Assembly: GCA_002783405.1 (NCBI GenBank)
Contig: PFGG01000076.1
Location: forward strand, 1 to 34,883
From: a bacterium (Candidatus Blackallbacteria) CG13_big_fil_rev_8_21_14_2_50_49_14
GTDB lineage: Bacteria; Cyanobacteriota; Sericytochromatia; UBA7694
Direction of reading: 5' to 3'
DNA: 34,883 nucleotides
Position numbers and translations under genes: made by a program. The notes beneath the pieces are model-generated. The model was not told the DNA's origin. It saw nothing but the letters and a program-made list of their open reading frames with translations, and ran no database searches. This document shows positions 28,288 through 34,883 of the stretch, piece by piece. Each line of letters opens with the position of its first letter. The first letter of the stretch is position 1.

Positions 28288-28710
28288 ATGCGTATTTGGC
28301 TGATTGACGACGATGAAATGGAACATATTTTGGTTGAGGGCATATTGAAAAGTCTGCCTCAAGCCCATTGTTTGAACTTTTTTTCAAAGATTGAAACGAG
28401 TTTGCAAACCCTCCACACACTTCAAGCGGATCAAATACCGGATCTGATTTTACTTGATTTGGCTCTGCCCATTCACGATGGTTTTGATTTTCTCGATCAT
28501 TTTCAAAATGAGAATCTAAGCCTCATCTATCCTCAGACCCAAATCTATATCCTGACATCCTCTCAAGATCGGCAGGAACGCTCCAAAGCTCAGGCCTACC
28601 CTTGTGTTAAAGGGGTTATACTCAAACCTCTTTTGCTGATCCAATTACAAACCTTGCTACTTAGCCTTGAAAAGCAAGCCTCAGAACAGTTAGCCTTATT
28701 AGCCCAATAA
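28288..28710 (+). CDS. Single-domain response regulator
   Basis: A 140-residue bare receiver with DDD at 7-9, phospho-acceptor Asp57 in LLDLALP, a TSS segment and Lys in ILKP. The longer loop after the first helix (LHTLQADQIPD) and the LALP sequence are like Rcp1-type regulators that pair with phytochrome-like or other GAF kinases. It has no output domain. It stands apart from the long operon (153-base gap) and its last 12 bases overlap the end of the convergent kinase gene, so the two may regulate each other through transcription. Its partner could be that convergent kinase, but nothing in the sequence proves it. Confidence 0.88.
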   Translation: MRIWLIDDDEMEHILVEGILKSLPQAHCLNFFSKIETSLQTLHTLQADQIPDLILLDLALPIHDGFDFLDHFQNENLSLIYPQTQIYILTSSQDRQERSKAQAYPCVKGVILKPLLLIQLQTLLLSLEKQASEQLALLAQ

Positions 28711-31700
28711 TAATTGTGAAAGAGCTTGTTTAAAAGCAGTCAGACTGGTCTGGGCCGACTCAATGTCCAATATGGAAAGCTGGTGCTCCGCCGAATCTAA
28801 GCAAGACTTTAATTCAGGCAGTGGATAGGGAGCCAGTTCCAAACGACAGTTTTCAAGAAAAGCCTCAAGATCGTTCAAAATAAAAGAATCTGTCAGGGCT
28901 TCCCAGGCTGGTAAAATTGTATCTAAAAATATAGCTTTCAAAGTTGTCTTCTGCGCAGGCTCCAAAGTGAACGTGTCTTCATTTGGCGAATTTATCGGTA
29001 AATCATGTGTTCTCTGTTTTAAGAACTGGGCCAAAACCTTTAAAAGAGAATCTTTCTCTAAGGGTTTACACAAACAAGCATCAAAACCCACTTGTAAAAG
29101 ACTTTCTTCATTTTGCTCAAGACAAAGGGCGGTCAGCGCGACAATGGGAATTTGACGGGTCTTTTCTTGAGCACGCAAAACGTGAAGCGCCTCTTCCCCC
29201 CCCATAACCGGCATTTTGATATCCATCAGAATCAAATCAGGTTGCACTTGTTCTGCTAAAAGACAGGCTTCTTGGCCATCTGAGGCCGAATAAAACGTAA
29301 AGGGATAGGGTTCCAGCATGCTTTGTATGAGCAGAAGATCACCTTCAACATCGTCAACAATAAGCAAACTGGCGCTGACAAAACGCAAATCGTCCTGCTG
29401 AGTTTCTTCAAAAGACCCTTCAGGTGCGCAAAAGCATTCAATGTTTTCAAATTCCAAACAAAAAACAGAACCTATGCCGATTCCACTTTTTACGCTTAAT
29501 TGAGCGTGCATCAGTTCAGCCAAACGCCGCGCAATGGTCAAGCCCAAACCAGCTCCCCCCTGAGCATCTTCTGAAACCTGTTTAAACGCCTCAAAGATAA
29601 GCTTTTGCTTCTCAGGCGAAATGCCCACCCCAGTATCCACCACCTGCAGGCTGAGTTTGCCGCTTAGAGCTGTTCTTTCCTGATAACTGGCCTTGAGCCA
29701 AACTCCTCCCTGAGCCGTAAACTTCAATGCATTGCCCAGCAGATACAGGAGAATTTGTTGCAAGCGCACAATATCAAGCAATAAACAATTCGGAAAGTCT
29801 GAAAGTAGCTCCAATTCAAAAAACAAACCCTTGCGCTCAAAAGAGGGTTCCAGCAAAGCCTGAATATCCTGTAATAATGAAAGCAGATTCACAGGGACAA
29901 GGTGCAATTCCAATTTACCTGTTTCAATCTTGCTCAGATCAAGAATATCATTGATCAAACGCATCAGAGCCTCACCACTGTGAAGGATCGTTTCAAGATA
30001 CTGCTGCTGACGTGGATCGGTATTTTGGTCAAGTAAAAGCTGGCTGAAGCCCAGAATCGCATTCATAGGCGTGCGGATTTCATGGCTCATATTGGCCAGA
30101 AAGGCCGATTTGGCACGGTTTGCCTGCTCAGCCACTTCACGGGCTCGAATCAGTGAAGCCTGCATGGCCTGACGGTGAAGATACTGCTCAAGCAAATGGC
30201 AAAGGGTTTCAAGCAATCTGCGCTGGTGCTCTGGCAATTCAAGCCCTATTTCTTGAGTGCTTTGAAAACAAAGTGAAGCCACCGGCCGCTCATCCACCAA
30301 AATGGGCAGGCAAAGATGCTTTCCTGTCTGTGCATGCTCAGTTTCACCCAAGACCAGCTCTAACTGAAATTTTAAATCGGAGAATAAGCTATTTTGAGAA
30401 AATATTGCTTGCAATTGCACTTGAATCTCTTCCAAGGGACGCTCAACTTGCAGCAAAAGCGCAACCTGATTTAAAATATGAAGTTCCCGCACCCGCCCGT
30501 TTAAAGCGCGAATGGCCTGGGTCAATTCAAAGGTTCGGGCGTTGACTTCTTGCTCAAGATTATTATTGAATTCTCTCAGGGCCTGTCGGCTTTGAACCCG
30601 CTCATAGGTACGAGTCAGAATACTCACGATATTGTGCATCAAGGCTTCTTTTTCAGGCAGAAGTGATGAAACAGCTTCAAAATCAACACAAATTTCTAAA
30701 TTCCCTAAAAGCTTTCCATTCATTTGAATTGGCAGGTTCAGAACAGAGTGTGCCAAAATTGAAAAATTTGCACTGAGATAGGTTTGCCCTTCAATTTCTA
30801 AACAGGCATGGGTTTGTTCCGGGTTCACAAAGGCAGCGGGAATTGAAAGCACCACCTGTTGATAAAAATCATCGAGCTGCTCCCAATAATGAGAGGCCAA
30901 TTCAGAAACCTGTTGCAAACAGCGCAGTTCTTGGATACGTTCCAGCAGCAGTTCTTTCTGCTCAGCCAAAACCTGCTCGGTCTGTCTCATCTCACTGATA
31001 TCCTGAAAAGTGACCACCACCGCGTCAGGTTGCACTTGCCCATTTTTCCAAACGGGCTCTGAATGTAGCTTCAGCCAACGCACCTCCCCATCAGGACGCT
31101 GAAACCCCAAACTCAGATTGGTGAGCGGCAAACCTGTACGAAATGTGACTTCTGAAGGGAATTCAGAAAAATCAAAGGGCTCCCCATTGATTTGCATCGG
31201 TTTCAAACGCGCAAAATGAGCTGGTTCTCGGTAATTAAACCGCTCTATTTGGGCTGGTTTCAAGCCTAAAATTTGAAGTGCTTTGGCGTTATGAGCCAAA
31301 AGCTGACCTTCTTGAGCCACCATCATCACGCCTTCACCCATCGATTGAATCAGAGAGGCGTAAATAGCTTCCTGCTCACGCACCTTGTGTTCCGAGCGTT
31401 GTCTTTTCAGCATTTGCCAGATATGTTCAGTGAGTAACTGCAGTTGATGGATATCGGTTTCTGTATAATCCGTGGCCTTATTGCCCACCCCCAAAATCAC
31501 AACAACCTCCTTCCCCTCTAAAACAGGCAGGCTCATATGCCGAACCAGCGGAAAATGCCCCTCGGGCAAACCTTTTTTTTCAGCAAGAGCAGCATAATCA
31601 TTGTGCACAGCGGGCTGTTTCGATCGAATGCAATCGGCCCAAACCCCAGCCCTGGACAGGGGGTAATGGTTATTATGAAAGGAAGTGCATTTCTCATGCA

Positions 31701-32676
31701 CCCGCCGCGACCAGCCCCCCAGGGTCAGATTTTCCTGATCGGGATTGACAAAATGAAAATAGCCGATTTCACTCTCTGTCAGTTCAAGGGCTTTCTCGAG
31801 TGCTGCTTCAATCAATTCCTGCTCATTGGCAAAAGAGATCTGATTCAGCTCAATTAACGCCTGTAAGCGTTTGCGCGTCAGGGCCTGCTCTGATTCTCGT
31901 ATTTGGCGGCTATCAAGGCTGCGTGCCAGTGTCATTACTTTGGGAGCATCAGCCTCATAAAAGGTATGACTGTGCATTTCATAGAGTTTTTTACCCCCGT
32001 TACGGGTTTTCAGCCATTTCACAAAGACCAGATCTTCGCCATCGGCCAAGGCTTTAACTTCAGTTGCGATTTCGTGAACCTGCTCTTCTATTACGAGATC
32101 GCGAGGATCCATCTGAAGCAGCTCAGCTTCGCTAAACCCCAATTGCTCACAAGCCGCAGGATTGACCTGTTCAAAACAGTATCGCGTCTCAGAATCGGCT
32201 GGCAGGGAATGCACAAAGATCAAATCCTGCGTCGCCTGAAATAGACGTTGGCAACGCTCCTGCACTTTTTGGTGCGCTTCTTGAGACTGAATCAGAGAGG
32301 TAATATCCTGGCAAACCCCCTGCAATTGTCTGATTTCACCCTGTTCAGAAAAAACCAGATCGGCAAAGGTCTGAAGCCAACGCACTTCTCCTGTTGGTTT
32401 GAGAATGCGGTATTGGTGATTCAGGGGTATTTTTTGAGCCAGACTGTTTTCAATATCGGCTTGTACGCGCGCACGATCTTCGCAATGTACACAGGCCAAA
32501 AAATTCTCCAAGCTCAATTCAAAATCACCCGGATTTTGACCCAAAATCTGGTATAAATTGGCTGACCAGCTCAAACAACCTGTTTCAAGATTTGAAACCC
32601 AAGTGCCCAAGGCCAGATTTTCTTGCAAGAGGTTAGGCAGATTCAAATGTGGTTGACGGCCAAGTGTATCGGGCAT
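28699..32676 (-). CDS. Hybrid sensor histidine kinase with PAS and GAF_2-type domains
   Basis: A 1325-residue soluble hybrid kinase. In order: PAS_3-type domain (about 20-130), PAS (143-262), a GAF_2-type domain (272-430) with the hallmark segments HYPLSRAGVWADCI and LGVGNKATDYTE, PAS (438-575), two weaker GAF-like regions (about 582-700 and 731-850), HisKA (His865), HATPase (GNALKFT, DTGVGI, GAGLGLTI), a receiver (Asp1152; MGG replaces MDG) and the C-terminal helical domain. The transmitter belongs to the same family as the operon kinases but is more diverged and shows no mosaic patches. The ATG at 32676 has AGGA ten bases upstream. It is transcribed toward the operon from its own likely promoter. 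Confidence 0.93.
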   Translation of the reverse strand: MPDTLGRQPHLNLPNLLQENLALGTWVSNLETGCLSWSANLYQILGQNPGDFELSLENFLACVHCEDRARVQADIENSLAQKIPLNHQYRILKPTGEVRWLQTFADLVFSEQGEIRQLQGVCQDITSLIQSQEAHQKVQERCQRLFQATQDLIFVHSLPADSETRYCFEQVNPAACEQLGFSEAELLQMDPRDLVIEEQVHEIATEVKALADGEDLVFVKWLKTRNGGKKLYEMHSHTFYEADAPKVMTLARSLDSRQIRESEQALTRKRLQALIELNQISFANEQELIEAALEKALELTESEIGYFHFVNPDQENLTLGGWSRRVHEKCTSFHNNHYPLSRAGVWADCIRSKQPAVHNDYAALAEKKGLPEGHFPLVRHMSLPVLEGKEVVVILGVGNKATDYTETDIHQLQLLTEHIWQMLKRQRSEHKVREQEAIYASLIQSMGEGVMMVAQEGQLLAHNAKALQILGLKPAQIERFNYREPAHFARLKPMQINGEPFDFSEFPSEVTFRTGLPLTNLSLGFQRPDGEVRWLKLHSEPVWKNGQVQPDAVVVTFQDISEMRQTEQVLAEQKELLLERIQELRCLQQVSELASHYWEQLDDFYQQVVLSIPAAFVNPEQTHACLEIEGQTYLSANFSILAHSVLNLPIQMNGKLLGNLEICVDFEAVSSLLPEKEALMHNIVSILTRTYERVQSRQALREFNNNLEQEVNARTFELTQAIRALNGRVRELHILNQVALLLQVERPLEEIQVQLQAIFSQNSLFSDLKFQLELVLGETEHAQTGKHLCLPILVDERPVASLCFQSTQEIGLELPEHQRRLLETLCHLLEQYLHRQAMQASLIRAREVAEQANRAKSAFLANMSHEIRTPMNAILGFSQLLLDQNTDPRQQQYLETILHSGEALMRLINDILDLSKIETGKLELHLVPVNLLSLLQDIQALLEPSFERKGLFFELELLSDFPNCLLLDIVRLQQILLYLLGNALKFTAQGGVWLKASYQERTALSGKLSLQVVDTGVGISPEKQKLIFEAFKQVSEDAQGGAGLGLTIARRLAELMHAQLSVKSGIGIGSVFCLEFENIECFCAPEGSFEETQQDDLRFVSASLLIVDDVEGDLLLIQSMLEPYPFTFYSASDGQEACLLAEQVQPDLILMDIKMPVMGGEEALHVLRAQEKTRQIPIVALTALCLEQNEESLLQVGFDACLCKPLEKDSLLKVLAQFLKQRTHDLPINSPNEDTFTLEPAQKTTLKAIFLDTILPAWEALTDSFILNDLEAFLENCRLELAPYPLPELKSCLDSAEHQLSILDIESAQTSLTAFKQALSQLLLG

Positions 32677-32736
32677 GGTGTTTTTTCCTGAATATCAATA
32701 CAAACAGAAGGATTTAAGCCTATTGTAACACTCTAT

Positions 32737-32766
32737 ATTATGGGCTTAATAAAATTTATATTTCAA
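32737..32766 (-). promoter_or_regulatory. Candidate promoter of the hybrid kinase at 32676
   Basis: On the minus strand TTGAAA (32766-32761) and CATAAT (32742-32737) are 18 bases apart, about 60 bases before the ATG at 32676. The site lies just after the Omp85 stop codon, so the kinase probably has its own promoter. Pattern match only. Confidence 0.35.
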
Positions 32767-32775
32767 GCCAGTTTG

Positions 32776-34644
32776 CTAAAATTTATGCCCCAAACTGAAG
32801 TGAATTTGCCCCGCATCGAGCAGGCTGCTCCAACCCAGCGCTTGAAAATCACGCACACCATAGTCCAGGCGCAGCAAGCCCATCGGCGTTTCCAGGCGAA
32901 CCCCTGCCCCCACCCCATATTTCCAGGGGCCCGCACTGAGCTGAGAGCCAAAGAAATTGCCATAATCGGCAAAAAGCACGCCTGAAACCGGTGCAAAAAT
33001 CGGGAAACGGGCTTCGGCACTGCCAATCAGGTATTGCTTGCCCACCAGCGAACCGTTTTCCTGCCAGCCCCGAATGGCACTGAAACCTGTGCCTAAAAAC
33101 TGTTCATAAATCGGATGGTTGCCCACCAAAGCCCCGCCCTGAACGCCCAAGGCCAGGGTCATCCAATCAGCCAGGGGCAGATAGGTGCTGAGATTACCCG
33201 CCAAGCGCAACCAGGAACTGTCGCCCCAGACCGGCTGGGCATTGAGTGAACCATAGACTCCCTGATGGGGAGTGAGCAAGGAATCACGGGTATCAAAGCT
33301 GAGCGTGCCCCCCGCACTGAAGAGCACATCGGTCGCACTTTTACGCCCACTCAGCGAAAGTTCCTGACGGGGGCTGCCCGTAAAATCCGTCAGTTGCACC
33401 TGTTCTGCCGTTAAAGAAAGCGAACCCCGCCAGGGAGAATAGGCATCGCCCAAGGGGCGGCCCAAATTCAAGCTGACCCCACTGCGGGTTTGCAAAAGAC
33501 CATTGTTGAGATCAATCCCCAGGGTGGAACTGTTGACCCCATAAAAAAGCGGCGTACGCTCGTTGAAAAGACTGGCTCCAAACCCTGTATGGCTGTCTAA
33601 GAGCCAGGGTTCAAAGAAATCAATTCTACCCGACAGGCTGCGCTGTGATTGAGCCGGATTGCCCCCAAACAGGCGTGAAACATCTAAGCCTGCCTGCAAT
33701 TGAAGATTCAGCGTGCGGCCTGTGCCCATGAGATTGCTGTCGGTATAGTGCACTCCCCCAACCACGCCATCCCGGTTGTTCAAACCCAGGTTAAAGCCCA
33801 CATCAGCAGTCTTTTTTTCTTTGACCACCAGCACCAGACGGGTTTGATGCGGGTCGAGATAGCCTTCTTCAGGTTGTAAACTGACTTCTTCAAAATAATT
33901 CAAACGGCGCAACCGCATCAAATCGGCTTCGTAATCCTGACGTTTAAAAATCTGACCGGCTTTCAAAGCCAGTTCACGCCGGATCACATTTTCCTGCGTG
34001 CGTTCCTGCCCCGTAATGCGCAGGTTTTCGATCAGGCCGGGGTGCAAACACAGATGCAAACGCCCCTGGGCATCGAGCAGGTCTCCCTGCTGGGGGATCA
34101 GCTCCAAATGTGCCAGACTGTAACCCGCTTCGCGCAGCGGGGTTTCAAGCTGTTCTTTGGCTTTGCGCAGTTCGGCCAGGTTCAGGATCTGCCCTTTTTG
34201 AGTTTCAAAGGGTTTTAAGATCTGCTCGGGGGTGAGCAAGGTGCTTTCGCCTTCCAGCACCAACCCCTGCAAAACAGGGTATTCACGCAGGTAGATCAGC
34301 AATTCATAGCGTCCTTCCCCCTGGGGCACCAGACGGGGGGTGACATCGGCAAACCAACCCAGGGCCAAAACCCGCTCACGGTCTTTTTCCAAAGCCTCGA
34401 GCGAGACTTCATCACCGACATGGGTAAAGAGCGAAAGCCGCACGGCATCTTCAAAACGGCTGCCGATGATGCTGATACGGCTGATTTTCAGGAGTTGCGG
34501 CTGAAGTGGAGATGGGTTCTCAAGCCGGAAGGTCTGTTCGGAGGGCTCTTGATCTAAAATGCCCGCTTGGGCCGAAAGCGGCGCAAAACAGGCAGACAAA
34601 ATCAAGAGGGCAGCAGTGGGAAGCGATTTCTGACGCTGAGACAT
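32776..34644 (-). CDS. Outer-membrane Omp85/BamA-family protein
   Basis: A 622-residue outer-membrane protein of the family that inserts or transports beta-barrel proteins. A signal peptide (about 1-27, ending SAQA) is followed by three POTRA repeats (about 52-121, 122-203, 204-277) and a 16-stranded barrel (about 280-622) with the conserved IRGW motif of the lid loop, the segment TPMGLLRLDYGV and a terminal Phe. Three POTRAs are typical of cyanobacterial Omp85; proteobacterial BamA has five. I start at the ATG at 34644, with AAGGA about ten bases upstream and a good signal peptide; the frame stays open to a GTG at 34773 without meaningful sequence. An LSAC segment at 16-19 looks like a lipobox, an oddity for this family. 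It appears unrelated to the signalling genes. Confidence 0.93.
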   Translation of the reverse strand: MSQRQKSLPTAALLILSACFAPLSAQAGILDQEPSEQTFRLENPSPLQPQLLKISRISIIGSRFEDAVRLSLFTHVGDEVSLEALEKDRERVLALGWFADVTPRLVPQGEGRYELLIYLREYPVLQGLVLEGESTLLTPEQILKPFETQKGQILNLAELRKAKEQLETPLREAGYSLAHLELIPQQGDLLDAQGRLHLCLHPGLIENLRITGQERTQENVIRRELALKAGQIFKRQDYEADLMRLRRLNYFEEVSLQPEEGYLDPHQTRLVLVVKEKKTADVGFNLGLNNRDGVVGGVHYTDSNLMGTGRTLNLQLQAGLDVSRLFGGNPAQSQRSLSGRIDFFEPWLLDSHTGFGASLFNERTPLFYGVNSSTLGIDLNNGLLQTRSGVSLNLGRPLGDAYSPWRGSLSLTAEQVQLTDFTGSPRQELSLSGRKSATDVLFSAGGTLSFDTRDSLLTPHQGVYGSLNAQPVWGDSSWLRLAGNLSTYLPLADWMTLALGVQGGALVGNHPIYEQFLGTGFSAIRGWQENGSLVGKQYLIGSAEARFPIFAPVSGVLFADYGNFFGSQLSAGPWKYGVGAGVRLETPMGLLRLDYGVRDFQALGWSSLLDAGQIHFSLGHKF

Positions 34645-34883
34645 GGAGTGGGTTCCTTTCTGAAACAGGGGTGCATTTAATCTGTGTGAGGGGTCTCTGG
34701 GGGTATGACAACGCCCGAAGCTGAACTGTTCAAATTTTTTTAAGCCCAGGGGAACAGAAACCCACTCGGCCACGTCTGATTAAAAATCTGTCTCGAAAAA
34801 TTTCGGGCCAACCCTCACCCTGAACGCCTGCAGGATCGGATTCGCTTGGAAATCACCTATACGCTGCCGGCAGATAACAGGCG
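34645..34883. other. Right-edge region upstream of the Omp85 gene
   Basis: Probably contains the Omp85 promoter and leader. From 34780 to the edge the plus strand is open without a start codon (reads FRANPHPERLQDRIRLEI before the edge), and one minus-strand frame is open too, ending in a stop near 34784. One of these could be the tail or head of a neighbouring gene, but I cannot tell which. Confidence 0.2.

Noticed and set aside
30120-30545. Plus-strand open frame (141 codons) opposite the hybrid kinase at 28699-32676
   Set aside because: It is antisense to well-supported coding sequence and has no recognisable motif or ribosome site.
1-34883. CRISPR arrays, tRNA or rRNA genes
   Set aside because: No regularly spaced short repeats, no tRNA-like cloverleaf and no rRNA segments were recognised. 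The repeats present are coding paralogues.

Overview
The window (about 35 kb) comes from a Gram-negative bacterium: the right end encodes an outer-membrane Omp85/BamA-type protein with a signal peptide, three POTRA repeats and a barrel ending in Phe. The three-POTRA layout, the many PAS/GAF hybrid kinases, a Tll0287-like heme domain and a relic of a cyanobacterial-style TnpB suggest, tentatively, a non-photosynthetic relative of Cyanobacteria (Sericytochromatia, Melainabacteria or Blackallbacteria type). No taxonomic marker is present, so this is inference.

Layout. Positions 1-314 are a structured, apparently non-coding stretch. A free-standing HPt protein (minus) lies divergent from a large hybrid kinase (955-4125, plus). 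A convergent receiver-kinase (4145-5296, minus) follows. The gap 5297-5640 holds a TnpB remnant and likely promoters. From 5641 to 28134, 14 genes run in one direction with overlaps or gaps below 35 bases, apparently one 22.5-kb transcription unit. In order: a double receiver, two single receivers, an ATPase-only kinase-like protein, a receiver-degenerate GGDEF-EAL phosphodiesterase, three hybrid kinases, a four-gene corrinoid cassette (reductive activator, corrinoid protein, UroD/MtaA-like protein, DUF1638 protein), and two more hybrid kinases. A further receiver (28288-28710, plus) converges on a last hybrid kinase (28699-32676, minus), and the Omp85 gene (32776-34644, minus) closes the window.

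How the genes may work together. I count eight histidine kinases with a recognisable phospho-acceptor His, one ATPase-only relative, fifteen receiver domains, one HPt domain, and no DNA-binding output domain. The only recognisable effector is a c-di-GMP phosphodiesterase with an intact EAL site. The sensor inputs include a periplasmic c-type heme, a hemerythrin di-iron site, GAF and many PAS domains, which suggests sensing of oxygen, redox state or small ligands. The corrinoid cassette sits between kinase genes and has no substrate methyltransferase (MtaB, MttB or MtvB type) beside it. Its UroD-like protein also seems to lack the usual zinc ligands. I therefore infer that the corrinoid protein may serve as a sensor or regulated one-carbon device feeding the phosphorelay rather than a plain catabolic demethylase. 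This is the most novel feature of the window.

Four of the hybrid kinases share a colinear 1056-base transmitter-receiver module of very high nucleotide similarity with a mosaic pattern, evidence of recent duplication and gene conversion, while their sensory halves differ completely. All seven large hybrid kinases end in a similar helical domain of about 75 residues that lacks an HPt histidine.
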